Shown: positions 37,791-46,644, numbered from the stretch's first letter. The stretch: DNA of 64,000 nucleotides from Thermoleophilia bacterium (GCA_025964555.1 JAOPYQ010000034.1:1-64000); one strand, 5' to 3'. Program-made: numbers and translations. The notes: a model not told the origin generated them from the sequence alone.

Positions 37791-39782
37791 CTATCGGGAT
37801 TTCACGCGCGATCGGCTCGCTGTGCGAGCTGCGGCACGCTGGCGTGCACGCGTTGCCGCGTCGGGTGCGTACCCCGCCTTCGGCTCGTTCTCTCGCACTC
37901 GCGCGCGCGAGGGAGACGTTCGTGCGGAGCCGCGTGACGGCACTCGCAGGCGCAGCGCCTGGCTGCGCAGCTCGGTCGCGAGTGCCCGCACCCCGCGTGG
38001 CGTGAGGTCGAGGAGTCCGGCATCTCCGTCGCGCAGGGCGGTCCATCGGGTGACGATCACCGGGAGTGCGGGATGGGCCACCCGGCCACGTGAGGCGACG
38101 AGCAGCAGCCCGAGCAGTCCGCCGCCGCAGCCGATGAGCAGGGCGAGCATGGGCGGGATCGTGCGGGTCTGCACGAGCTGCATCGCGAACCATCCCGCGC
38201 CGAGGCCGGTGTCGGATCGCGCACCGACCGCGATGAGCGCGAGCAGTGGCCCGACGAGGCCCGCGGCCCACACGAGCGTCGCGCGGCGGGGCGAGAACAC
38301 GATGCGCCAGGACGGGATGCACATCCACACGTGCAGCGCGGGGACGATGAACAACACCGTGTAGGGGCTCACCGCGAGCGCGAGCACGGAGACGATCACG
38401 AGCCCGACGACGGCCACCACCAGCTCCGGGGTGTCGGGTCCGATCGCCGCGCGGCGGCTCGCCTGTCGCTGGCGGCGCCAGTCGGGGCCGCGCGCGAGCA
38501 GCCAGGCAGCTGCGACGATGAGCCCCCACACGAGCAGCGTGAACACGCGCACGTCGTCGAGCGTCCCCGGGTTCGGCGGTCGATCGCCCGAACCGGGCAG
38601 CAGGCCGAAGCCGGCGAGCACCCAGAGCGCTGCGACTGCCGCGATGCCTGCGAGCATCGAGCGTGCTGCCGTGCCGACCGCCGCGGCGAGGTTCCAGCCG
38701 CGGCGATGGCGCACGAGCATGTCGACTGCGGCGAGCCACACCGGGATGAGCAGCGATGCCACGAAGATCTTGAGCGCCCAGCCGCGGTACACGCGCCGCT
38801 CGCTGGCGACCCAGGTCTTGCCGGCGCTCTGCAGCTGGTCGACCTGCTCGAGCGTGCCGACGAGACGCTGCACGGCGCGGACGCCGGCACCGACGTCGAC
38901 CGCGGCGGCCTTGGTGTCGCCGCTGGTGCGCAGCTGGTCGTCGCCGGCGGTGACGGTCAGTGCGGGCAGGCCACGTGCGAGCAGCTGGCCGTGCTCACGC
39001 AGCGTGACGGGCGCGGCCAGGCGCGCGACCTGGGTCATCACGCCCCCGATGGAGGGATCGCCGCCCTCGGCGTCGACGGAGCCGGTCGCGGCGCGCACGA
39101 GGCCGAGCGGCGGTGCGAACTCCGCGCTGGGGGATGCATCGACGCGCAGCGCTCCCCCGGCGCCGAGGCGATCGATGCCGATCACGGCGACGACCGCGCC
39201 GCGGTGCGAGAGGCGATTGGCCAGCGCGCGAGCGCCGCCACCGTTGAGCGTCGCGCCGTCGGTGGAGACGAACAGGTACGTGCGGCGCAGGTCCCGGGTC
39301 GACTTGAGCTCACGCGCGAGCGCGAGCAGTGCGACCTGGCCGAGCGCGTCGGCGCCGCGACCTTCCGCCGCGGTGTCGCGGTGGGCGTGGATCACGACGA
39401 GCTCACGTGTGCGGCCGGGCAGGGTGGCCTCGACGTTCACCAGTCCGACGGACTTGTCGGTAGCGGGATCGACGGTGGTCGCCGGGACGGTCTTGGCGGG
39501 CAGGTCGAGCTTCTTGAACTCGTCGAGCATCCACTGCGCGGAGTCGATGGAGCCGGGCGAGCCGGGCTCGCGGGTGGGGAACAGCTTCCGGAACTGGGCG
39601 CCGTCGTCGAGCAGCGCCGCCGCCTGCTCGTTGGCAAGCGTCGGGGGCAGCGCGCCCTGCACCGGCACTTCTGCGCGGAAACTGGTCACGAGCAGGACGA
39701 GGAGCGCCAGTACCGGAACCACCATGGCTCGCCGGTACAGGCGCCATCCCACGAAATCGACGGGTCGGCGGCGACTGACCAT
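37791..39782 (-). CDS. M28-peptidase-like multi-pass membrane protein, active site degenerate
   Basis: This 663-residue protein has an N-terminal anchor (MVVPVLALLVLLVTSF). An extracellular M28-like domain spans about residues 45-320 (IHAHRDTAAEGRGADALGQVALLALARELKS near 128). It is followed by about eight transmembrane helices and a basic, Arg-rich tail. The first zinc-ligand motif (HxD as AHRD) and GAD are kept. The usual catalytic Glu-Glu pair region reads STDGATLNGGG instead, so hydrolysis is doubtful. It may be a sensor or scaffold derived from an aminopeptidase. TAGAGT 6 nt before ATG 39782 marks a leaderless promoter. The downstream sortase, kinase and regulator are probably in the same unit. 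Confidence 0.83.
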   Translation of the reverse strand: MVSRRRPVDFVGWRLYRRAMVVPVLALLVLLVTSFRAEVPVQGALPPTLANEQAAALLDDGAQFRKLFPTREPGSPGSIDSAQWMLDEFKKLDLPAKTVPATTVDPATDKSVGLVNVEATLPGRTRELVVIHAHRDTAAEGRGADALGQVALLALARELKSTRDLRRTYLFVSTDGATLNGGGARALANRLSHRGAVVAVIGIDRLGAGGALRVDASPSAEFAPPLGLVRAATGSVDAEGGDPSIGGVMTQVARLAAPVTLREHGQLLARGLPALTVTAGDDQLRTSGDTKAAAVDVGAGVRAVQRLVGTLEQVDQLQSAGKTWVASERRVYRGWALKIFVASLLIPVWLAAVDMLVRHRRGWNLAAAVGTAARSMLAGIAAVAALWVLAGFGLLPGSGDRPPNPGTLDDVRVFTLLVWGLIVAAAWLLARGPDWRRQRQASRRAAIGPDTPELVVAVVGLVIVSVLALAVSPYTVLFIVPALHVWMCIPSWRIVFSPRRATLVWAAGLVGPLLALIAVGARSDTGLGAGWFAMQLVQTRTIPPMLALLIGCGGGLLGLLLVASRGRVAHPALPVIVTRWTALRDGDAGLLDLTPRGVRALATELRSQALRLRVPSRGSARTSPSRARVRENEPKAGYAPDAATRARQRAAARTASRSRVKSR

Positions 39783-39788
39783 GCGATG

Positions 39789-39794
39789 ACTCTA
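39789..39794 (-). promoter_or_regulatory. Leaderless -10 hexamer for the M28-like gene
   Basis: Reverse-strand TAGAGT lies exactly 6 nt before ATG 39782. It may drive the M28-sortase-kinase-regulator unit. Confidence 0.5.
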
Positions 39795-39962
39795 CGCATA
39801 CCTCATGGTGATCGGCGCCACGAAACGCCGTTTCCGGGCGCTGGCGGCCACCGCGGCGGCCGCATGGGCAAGCCCCCGTGCGCGCGCGAGAGGACTAGTG
39901 CTCGCACGGCGGGGAACCTCAAGTCAGCTCAACACCCGCCTGAACCCGCATCGAGGCGTCGT

Positions 39963-39988
39963 TATTGCACTCTTTCCAGTTCGCAATA
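39963..39988. promoter_or_regulatory. Inverted repeat in the htrA promoter region
   Basis: TATTGC (39963-39968) and GCAATA (39983-39988) form a perfect 6-bp inverted repeat separated by 14 nt. It lies in the most AT-rich part of the M28/htrA intergenic region and overlaps a weak TTGCAC-N16-TATCGA promoter match. It is a candidate operator for htrA. Confidence 0.35.
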
Positions 39989-40043
39989 TCGATGGTACCT
40001 TCGAAGCGAAGCCCCCACCTTCCCCCACCGAGCTTCCCCCCTC

Positions 40044-41192
40044 ATGACTCGAACCCGCCTCGCAGCTCCCAGCCTTCCCGTGTTCATCCTCGCCGCGGCC
40101 GTCGTCGCCCTGCTGGCGTTCGGCATCACCCGCTGGGTGACCGATCGCGCAGCCGCCGACACGCTGCCGCAGCTGACGATCACCGAAGGCGACACCGCCG
40201 CGGCGGCGCCCGGCGCGCTCGACGCGTCCAAGCTGTTCGCGGCCCGCGTCGACACGAGCGTGAGCATCGAATCGACGATCGACGGACAGCCGATGAACGG
40301 CTCCGGCGTCGTGGTCGACACCCACGGCACGATCGTGACCGCCTCCCACGTGGTCAAGGACTACGAGAAGGCGCTCGAGGCGACGACGATCGTCGTGCGC
40401 TTCCACAAGGGCGACGAGGTGCTCGCGCAGCTCGTGGCGATCGACCAGATGAACGACCTGGCGATCCTCAAGTTCGATCCCACCGAGGTGTCGGGAGGCG
40501 TGGTCGCGGCTCCGCTCGCGGACAGTGACGAGGTCGTCGTCGGCTCCGAGATCATGTCGATCGGCGCGCCCTTCGGCTATGAGTTCACGCCCACCGTCGG
40601 TCACGTGTCGGCCACGCACCGCGTCCTGGACTCGCGCATCAACGCCAACTCGAAGATCCCCGACGCGATCCAGCACGACGGCCCGGTCAACACCGGCAAC
40701 TCCGGCGGTCCGGTCTACAACGCCCGTGGCCAGGTGATCGGCATCAACCAGCAGATCGCCAGCCCCGCCAAGGTCAACTCCGGCGTGTCGTTCGCGGTCT
40801 CGAGCAACCTCATCGTCCGCGCGATCAAGCAGTACCGCGCCACCGGCGAGCGCGACATCCGCTACGCCGACCTGGGCATCGTGGCTCGCGACATCACCCC
40901 GCAGCTGGCCAAGCAGGGCAACCTCGCAGTCTCCAAGGGCGCGCTCGTGCAGCTCGCCACCGGTCCCGCGCAGGACGCCGGCGTCGGCACGGGCCGCGCG
41001 ATCGATCACCTCGGCACGACCGTCACCCTCGGCGACCCGATCGTCGAGGTCGGTGGGCAGGCGATCAGCTCCGCCGACGACCTGGCCCGCGCCCAGACCC
41101 TGCTTGACCCGTCCGCTGCGACCACAATCGTGGTGCTGCGCGGCGGCAAGCGCGTCGAGCTGGCGATCACGCCCGTCGCCCGCGCGCTGTAG
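40044..41192 (+). CDS. HtrA/DegP-like membrane-anchored serine protease with PDZ domain
   Basis: This 382-residue envelope protease has an N-terminal transmembrane helix (PVFILAAAVVALLAFGITRWV). A trypsin-like domain carries the full triad: His in VTASHVV (about 102), Asp in MNDLAILKF (about 137) and Ser in NTGNSGGPVYN (about 219). A C-terminal PDZ domain follows (ALVQLATGPAQDAGVG..., IVEVGGQAISSADDLA). HtrA proteins degrade misfolded secreted proteins. ATG 40044 starts directly before the anchor. A long in-frame extension upstream is antisense to the M28-like gene and is rejected. Confidence 0.95.
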   Translation: MTRTRLAAPSLPVFILAAAVVALLAFGITRWVTDRAAADTLPQLTITEGDTAAAAPGALDASKLFAARVDTSVSIESTIDGQPMNGSGVVVDTHGTIVTASHVVKDYEKALEATTIVVRFHKGDEVLAQLVAIDQMNDLAILKFDPTEVSGGVVAAPLADSDEVVVGSEIMSIGAPFGYEFTPTVGHVSATHRVLDSRINANSKIPDAIQHDGPVNTGNSGGPVYNARGQVIGINQQIASPAKVNSGVSFAVSSNLIVRAIKQYRATGERDIRYADLGIVARDITPQLAKQGNLAVSKGALVQLATGPAQDAGVGTGRAIDHLGTTVTLGDPIVEVGGQAISSADDLARAQTLLDPSAATTIVVLRGGKRVELAITPVARAL

Positions 41193-41248
41193 GTCCAAGG
41201 TTGCCGTGCGCTAGGCCGTTCGGCCCGTAGCACACATCGGGTTTCAAT

Positions 41249-41262
41249 TGACTACCTAGTCA
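41249..41262. promoter_or_regulatory. 14-bp palindrome upstream of the RsbW-like gene (1)
   Basis: TGACTACCTAGTCA is an inverted repeat with 6-bp arms and a 2-bp centre, overlapping a TTGACT -35-like hexamer. It lies in a 268-bp intergenic region. It is a possible operator. Confidence 0.35.
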
Positions 41263-41330
41263 TGCGCCGCTCCGGTCGGTAGCATTTCCGAACGCGCTCC
41301 TCCCCGACGCGCGCATCGTCCGGCTTCCCC

Positions 41331-41344
41331 GCGTGAATTCACGC
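41331..41344. promoter_or_regulatory. 14-bp palindrome upstream of the RsbW-like gene (2)
   Basis: GCGTGAATTCACGC is a perfect 14-bp palindrome about 117 nt before the start codon. It is a possible binding site for a dimeric regulator. Confidence 0.35.
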
Positions 41345-41460
41345 ACAGGTCGTTTCGGTGCCACGCACCACGGGGAACTAGCGCGGTGGGCGCCCGTTGG
41401 GCGGACCGGTCGACCCACGACCGGTCATGGTAGGTGTGTGATGGAAGGTGAGTGCGACAG

Positions 41461-41910
41461 GTGACGACGTCAGAGGCACATGAGCGGGTCAGCCTCGAGA
41501 TCCCGCCGAAGCCGCAGTTCGTGTCACTCTGCCGTCTCGCGCTCACGGCGATCTGTCGCGAGCACCGCTTCACCGACGACGACATCGCCGACCTGAAGCT
41601 GGCGATCACCGAGGCGTGTTCCAACTCCATCCGTCACGCCTACGACGAATCCGGCCTGGAGGCGAACGCCTCGAAGGTCTACGTCACCTACGAGATGCAG
41701 GGCGATCGCCTCGTCGTCATCGTCCGCGACCACGGTCGCGGCTTCGAGTACGAGGGCGCGAACACCGACGACCTGCCCGAAGGCGGGCTCGGTATCTCGA
41801 TCATCAGGGCCGTCTGTGACGAGTTCGAGGTGCTGTCGCTCGACGGTGACCAGCCGGGCGCCGCGCTGCGCCTGGTCAAGCTGCGATCCGTCGCCGAGAC
41901 CGCTGCCTGA
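41461..41910 (+). CDS. RsbW-like anti-sigma factor / HATPase-domain serine kinase
   Basis: This 149-residue single GHKL ATPase domain has the N box ITEACSNSIRHAY (about 43), the G1 box VRDHGRGFEY and the G2 box EGGLGISIIRAV. Proteins of this size and order (RsbW/SpoIIAB) bind a stress sigma factor and phosphorylate an anti-anti-sigma partner. Neither partner is encoded next to it, so the target is unknown. AAGGTGAG, 8 nt before GTG 41461, supports this start over GTG 41452. Two palindromes upstream suggest regulated expression. Confidence 0.87.
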   Translation: MTTSEAHERVSLEIPPKPQFVSLCRLALTAICREHRFTDDDIADLKLAITEACSNSIRHAYDESGLEANASKVYVTYEMQGDRLVVIVRDHGRGFEYEGANTDDLPEGGLGISIIRAVCDEFEVLSLDGDQPGAALRLVKLRSVAETAA

Positions 41911-42003
41911 GGCTGTTCCTCGCCGCGGAATTCGCGTGAGTGATCCGCCGCCGAGCGGGTAGACGCGCGGCATGACCGCGATCTCGTACACACGCAAGGA
42001 CTG

Positions 42004-43533
42004 ATGGACAGCGACGCACGCCACAAGCTGCTCGTCGCGTCGAATCGCGGGCCAGTCACCTTCCGGGTCGCCGACGGCGGCGAATTCGTCGCCCGACGCG
42101 GCGGCGGCGGTCTCGTCACCGCGCTCGGCGGCCTCGCGCGAGTGCACGACGTGACGTGGCTCTCCCACGTGATGGGCGAGGGCGACGAGGCGATGAGCGA
42201 CTCCGTCGGCGGGGGGAGCTTCGAGGAGCACGCGCGCGGCGGCGGCGGATACCAGCTGCGCCTCGTCGGTCGAGCCGACGCGACCTACGAGCGTCACTAC
42301 CTGGAGATCGCCAATCCCCTGCTGTGGTTCCTGCAGCACCGCCTGTACGGGTTCGGCTGGGACCCGACCATCGATCGCGCCACGCACGGTGCGTGGGGCT
42401 GCTACCGAGGGGTCAACCAGCGCCTCGCGGACGCGCTCGCCGACGAGCTCGCGCTCGCCGACCCGAACGACCCCCCGTTCGTGATGGTGCACGACTACCA
42501 CCTCTTCCTGGTGCCCGGCATGCTGCACGAGCGCCTGCGCGAGCGGCCGGAGCAGCGCCAGCCCTTCGTGCAGTTCTTCCTGCACATCCCGTGGCCCGAC
42601 CCGGGCGCCTGGCGGGCCTTGCCGCGCGCGTGGGCGCGCGACGTGTGCGAGAGCCTGCTCGCCTGCGACGTGATCGGCTTCCAGACGCACCGCGACGCCG
42701 AGAACTTCCTGCGCACGGTCCATCACTTCCTCGGCGCGAGCGTCGAGTTCCGCACAGGGGCGGTGCGCTACATGGGCGCGCTCACGCGCGTTCGCACCTA
42801 TCCGATCTCGGTGGCCGTCGACGAGTTCGAGGAACATGCCGCGAGCGCGACGGTCGAGCGGCTGCGCACCCGCATCGCCGAGATGCGACCGAAGACAGAC
42901 GATGGCGACGGCAAGCTCATCGTCCGCGTCGACCGCACCGACCCGTCCAAGAACATCGTACGCGGCTTCCGCGCCTACTCGCTGCTGCTCGAGGAGCACC
43001 CCGAGCTGCACGGCAAGGTCTCGATGTTCTGCCAGCTCGACCCGTCGCGTCAGGACATCGCCGCCTACATCGACTACCTCGCGCAGGTGAAGGCCGCCGC
43101 AACCGCGGTCAACCACCGATTCGCGACGTCGACGTGGACGCCCCTGCACGTCAACCTCGACTCCAACTTCCAGGCCGGTGTCGCGGCATATCGCGAGTAC
43201 GACGTGCTCTTCGTCAATCCGGTCGCGGACGGCATGAACCTCGTCAGCAAGGAAGGGCCGCTCGTCAACGAGCGTGACGGCGTCGTGGTGTTGAGCGACC
43301 AGGCAGGCTCCTACAACGAGCTCGGACCTCATGTGGTGAGCGTCAACCCGTTCGACGTGTCGCAGCAGGCCGAAGCGCTCCTCGAGGCGCTGCGCATGCC
43401 GGCGCCCGAGCGACACGAGCGTGCCGAAGCGATGCGGCGCCAGGTCGTCGAGCACGACGTGCGCGACTGGATGCAGGCGCAGCTCGACGACATCCACGCG
43501 CTCCAGTCGGGCGCGCCGCTGGTGGTGCGGTGA
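42004..43533 (+). CDS. GT20 trehalose-6-phosphate synthase-like glycosyltransferase
   Basis: This 509-residue GT-B enzyme of the OtsA family transfers glucose from a nucleotide sugar to a sugar phosphate. It has LLVASNRGPVTF (N-terminal phosphate loop), RRGGGGLVTAL, FVMVHDYHLFLVPGML and FFLHIPWPDP. The donor-loop equivalent VRVDRTDPSKNIVRGF is at about 305. In classical OtsA this reads RLDYIKG, so the acceptor or donor preference may differ. The C-terminal NPVADGMNLVSKEGPLV donor-binding motif is intact. No otsB phosphatase is nearby. AAGGA just before ATG 42004 is a close ribosome binding site. The next gene overlaps the stop by 4 nt. Confidence 0.88.
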   Translation: MDSDARHKLLVASNRGPVTFRVADGGEFVARRGGGGLVTALGGLARVHDVTWLSHVMGEGDEAMSDSVGGGSFEEHARGGGGYQLRLVGRADATYERHYLEIANPLLWFLQHRLYGFGWDPTIDRATHGAWGCYRGVNQRLADALADELALADPNDPPFVMVHDYHLFLVPGMLHERLRERPEQRQPFVQFFLHIPWPDPGAWRALPRAWARDVCESLLACDVIGFQTHRDAENFLRTVHHFLGASVEFRTGAVRYMGALTRVRTYPISVAVDEFEEHAASATVERLRTRIAEMRPKTDDGDGKLIVRVDRTDPSKNIVRGFRAYSLLLEEHPELHGKVSMFCQLDPSRQDIAAYIDYLAQVKAAATAVNHRFATSTWTPLHVNLDSNFQAGVAAYREYDVLFVNPVADGMNLVSKEGPLVNERDGVVVLSDQAGSYNELGPHVVSVNPFDVSQQAEALLEALRMPAPERHERAEAMRRQVVEHDVRDWMQAQLDDIHALQSGAPLVVR

Positions 43534-44162
43534 ACGACCACGACAGCGAGTTCGACGGCCCGCTCGCCGGCGATCACGCCGACGGTCCGGTGCCGCGGTC
43601 GTGGCAGCCACACCCGTGGTGGGCGTGGCACCTCGCCGGACTTGCGCTGGGCACGGCAGTGCTGGTCGGCGGAGGCGTTGCGCTGTCGCACGCGCAGTTC
43701 GGCACGAGCCTGCGCGCGCGCGCGTGTGACCTGTCGCCGGTCGGCGGCCTGCTGCTGCTCGTGGCGGGCGCACTGCTGGTGACCGTCGCCATGCAGCTTG
43801 CACGGCTGCAGCACCCGTCAGCGGTCGTGGGACTCGAGTGGCGGGGCGCGGCGTTCGCGCTCCCGGTGCCGCTGGTGTTGCTGGCAGCGACGCTGCCGGG
43901 TCTGCTGGGCTGTTCGCTCGGCAGGGACATCGCCGCGGTCGGCACGATTGGTGACGCGCTCGTCGGCGCGCCCGGCATCACCCTCGCAGGAGCTGCTGCC
44001 GCGCTGGTCGGCGTCGCGCTCGGGTCGGTCGTGCACGTGACATGGCTCGCACCGGTGTTCGGGCTGATCGAGGAACCGCCCGGCATCGTCGAGCTGGCGA
44101 TGCAGGAAGCCGAGGCGCTCGAGTCGGATGCCGCCTCGCAGCGCTTCCATGGCGTCGACTGA
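43530..44162 (+). CDS. Four-helix membrane protein of unknown function
   Basis: This 210-residue protein has a hydrophilic N-terminus (about 30 residues, ending HPWWAWHLAG) and four transmembrane segments (GLALGTAVLVGGGVAL, GGLLLLVAGALLVTVAM, ALPVPLVLLAATLPGLL, GITLAGAAAALVGVALG). A short cytoplasmic tail follows. No family is recognised. The GTG start overlaps the GT20 stop (GTGA), so the two are co-translated and may work together, for example in osmotic or envelope stress. That is inference only. Confidence 0.75.
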   Translation: MNDHDSEFDGPLAGDHADGPVPRSWQPHPWWAWHLAGLALGTAVLVGGGVALSHAQFGTSLRARACDLSPVGGLLLLVAGALLVTVAMQLARLQHPSAVVGLEWRGAAFALPVPLVLLAATLPGLLGCSLGRDIAAVGTIGDALVGAPGITLAGAAAALVGVALGSVVHVTWLAPVFGLIEEPPGIVELAMQEAEALESDAASQRFHGVD

Positions 44163-44168
44163 CATTCG

Positions 44169-46601
44169 CTATGGCGCGATGACTCCGAACTCGACCTGGG
44201 CGATGTAGGCGCCAGGCGGCTGCGCCGGCCCGGTGCGCATGCCCCAGCGCAGGTTGGCGGTCGAATTGATCCCGGTCCCGGTCGTGGTGGCGATCTGGTC
44301 CCAGCTGATGGGGATGTCGTTCCAGTTCGCATTCACCGCAGAGGAGCAGGTGCCGCCGGCGTCGGTCCACGTCGGCGTGAGCGAGGCGCCACTCCGCAGG
44401 CATGCTCCGAAGGCCGTCGAGCCCGTCCCCAGCGTGTTGGTGGTGCCGTTGACGTCGGGGAGCGAGTTCGTCGGGACCACTCGCATGACGACGTTGGAGG
44501 TACCTACTCCCACGGCACGATTCTGGTCGAGCGCGACGAGCCGAATCACGTGATTCTGAGGTCGGGTCGTCGAGATCTGCGTCCATGTCGCTCCGCCGTC
44601 GGTGGTACGGAAGATCCAGACTTCCGACAGCACCCAGGCAACGTCCTTACTCAACGCGGTGGGCACCCGGAAGAAGCCGCCGCCGATCGGATCGGTCAGC
44701 CGTGTCCAGGTGACGCCGTCGTCGATCGATCGCCAGACTTCCGCGTTCGATGGCTGGGCACGCGTCGTGGTGACCCAGATGCTGTGGTCTGACGCGACGC
44801 TCACTCCAGTGAGACCAAAGGACGCGCCGGTCGCCCGCGTCGTCCACGTCACGCCGCGGTCCGTAGACACGACGACGGCCGCGCCGCTGATCGTTCCGAC
44901 GAACGTCTGGTCGTCCCCGGTCGAGATGTCCCCGATCGATGACGCCGTGCCACTGGTGACGGCACTCCAGGTCACGCCACCGTCGGTCGACCTGCGCAGG
45001 ACCCCCGCTGTCGCTGCCGCAATGATGACGTCGCCATCCGCCGTGGTGACGGCATTGAAGCTCTGGGTGGTGCCTGACGTTCGCGCGACCCACGTGGCAC
45101 CTCCATCGCTGGTGGTGCTGATCAGCCCGCCCGCTCCGACCACCACGACGAGTTCATCGGCAACGACGACGTCGTTGGCGGAACCCATCCCGGGAATCGT
45201 TCCGATCCAGTCCCATGTCGCCCCAGCGTCGAGGGTGTGGGCCGCACGCCCGAACCGTCCGACGATCCATGCGTCGTTGCCCGAACCGGAGCCGCGGGCG
45301 ACGGCCTGCCAGAACGGTTTCCCTGCGTTGACCACCCCCCAGGTCGAGCCGCCGTCGCTCGAACGCGTCGTCATCTCGCTCTGTCCTGCGGCGAGGATGT
45401 CGCCCGGAGCGTGCCACTCGATCGTCCCGATGTGGCTGACGCCGGTCTGCGTCAGGGATCGAGCCGTCCATGTCGCGCCCCCATCCGAGGTGTACGCCAC
45501 GTTGCCGTTGGAATCGGCAACGATGACATCCGTGTCCGAGCGCGCGTCGAACCTCTGCGCGTTGTCGCCACCGCGACGCTGGACGAAGCTCGCCGCACCA
45601 TCGATCGACCGCCATGTCCCGGAGTTCGCCTTCACCCAGAGCACATTCGTGCTGGTCCACTCGAGGTCGCTGATGGCCACGGAAGCGGGCAGGGCTCCGC
45701 TGACATCCGTCCAGGTCGCACCGCCGTCGGAGGTGAGCCAGAGCATCGTGGCGCCGGTGTAGGCGTCGAATCCTCCGGCCACCGCGTGTGTGGCGTCCAA
45801 GGCGTCGAAGGCAGCGAGGTTGAGCGGACTGACGATGGTGAGTGTGGTGGACCACGACGCGCCACCATTTGCCGTCCGGATGATCCGGTTGTTGCCGTTC
45901 GCCCAGACGACGTTGTCGTCGATCGCCACGACCTGGTTCGCGCTGTTGAATCCGGCGACGGTCGCTTGGGAGTTCCAGGAGCTGCCTCCGTCAACGGACC
46001 TGCGTATGCCGAACGTTCCTCCCGCCCAGAGGCGGGAGGAACTGCCAGCCGAGATCGCCGTCGCCCGGCCAGTCACGCCAACGTCACCGATCGTCCAGGT
46101 CACGCCACCGTCGGTGCTCGCCGCGATCGGCGCTTTCTCGGTGTTGAACGCCGGAGTTCCTGCCAGAAACAACTTGGACCCGTCGGGGAGTGGATCGGCG
46201 TCGTTCCACACCAAGGCACTCTGCACGAGCTCCGACTGGTTGGTCGTACGCTCCATCGCGTCGCCCAGCGTGTCCAACTGGCGTGTCCTCAGCTGGGCTA
46301 CCGCGTTTGAGGACCCGAAGCCGATGGCGCAGTCTGCGCCGGTCACGACGGTGGTCGCGGAGGGCACGATTCCGAATGTCGTAGCCGCTCCGCTGCATCC
46401 CGACACATCTATGCTCGTGCTCGTCAGGACGGTGGCACCCACGACCGTACCGCTCGCCGCTCCGCGTGCGAGGCCGGCGGCGCTCGCGAGCAGCGCGAGC
46501 AGGCCGAGGCAGGCGACGAGTGGGAGGACGCGAATTCGCACCCGGTGCCATCGGTGCCACGTCAGATCCGCTTGAGGGATCCGACGCTCCTCGTACCACA
46601 T
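44169..46601 (-). CDS. Secreted protein with 13 BNR/YCF48-like beta-propeller repeats
   Basis: This 810-residue exported protein has an N-terminal signal segment (LPLVACLGLLALLASAAGLARG). It carries at least 13 copies of an S/T-x-D-G-G-x-T-W-type hairpin, for example STDGGVTWT, SVDGGSSWN, TANGGASWS, TSDGGATWV, STDRGVTWT and TTDGGATWT. The spacing is typical of sialidase BNR or YCF48-type propeller blades, so one or two propellers are likely. A beta-rich C-terminal domain of about 110 residues follows (TAFGACLRSGASLTPTW, PPGAYIAQVEFGVIAP). No sialidase catalytic set is recognised. A role in adhesion or glycan binding is possible but unproven. The start ATG 46601 is divergent from the UbiA gene. 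Confidence 0.85.
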   Translation of the reverse strand: MWYEERRIPQADLTWHRWHRVRIRVLPLVACLGLLALLASAAGLARGAASGTVVGATVLTSTSIDVSGCSGAATTFGIVPSATTVVTGADCAIGFGSSNAVAQLRTRQLDTLGDAMERTTNQSELVQSALVWNDADPLPDGSKLFLAGTPAFNTEKAPIAASTDGGVTWTIGDVGVTGRATAISAGSSSRLWAGGTFGIRRSVDGGSSWNSQATVAGFNSANQVVAIDDNVVWANGNNRIIRTANGGASWSTTLTIVSPLNLAAFDALDATHAVAGGFDAYTGATMLWLTSDGGATWTDVSGALPASVAISDLEWTSTNVLWVKANSGTWRSIDGAASFVQRRGGDNAQRFDARSDTDVIVADSNGNVAYTSDGGATWTARSLTQTGVSHIGTIEWHAPGDILAAGQSEMTTRSSDGGSTWGVVNAGKPFWQAVARGSGSGNDAWIVGRFGRAAHTLDAGATWDWIGTIPGMGSANDVVVADELVVVVGAGGLISTTSDGGATWVARTSGTTQSFNAVTTADGDVIIAAATAGVLRRSTDGGVTWSAVTSGTASSIGDISTGDDQTFVGTISGAAVVVSTDRGVTWTTRATGASFGLTGVSVASDHSIWVTTTRAQPSNAEVWRSIDDGVTWTRLTDPIGGGFFRVPTALSKDVAWVLSEVWIFRTTDGGATWTQISTTRPQNHVIRLVALDQNRAVGVGTSNVVMRVVPTNSLPDVNGTTNTLGTGSTAFGACLRSGASLTPTWTDAGGTCSSAVNANWNDIPISWDQIATTTGTGINSTANLRWGMRTGPAQPPGAYIAQVEFGVIAP

Positions 46602-46631
46602 GATCCGACCCGATTCGGCAAGCGAGATGGG

Positions 46632-46637
46632 TAGTCT
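46632..46637 (+). promoter_or_regulatory. Leaderless -10 hexamer for the UbiA gene
   Basis: TAGTCT lies 7 nt before ATG 46645, supporting that start over upstream ATGs at 46600 and 46627. Confidence 0.45.
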
Positions 46638-46644
46638 TCAGCTG

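Noticed and set aside
44169-46601. Regular short repeats considered as a CRISPR-like or satellite array
   Set aside because: The periodicity comes from protein-level DGGxTW hairpins, with unequal spacing and variable DNA. No CRISPR array or cas gene was seen anywhere in the window.
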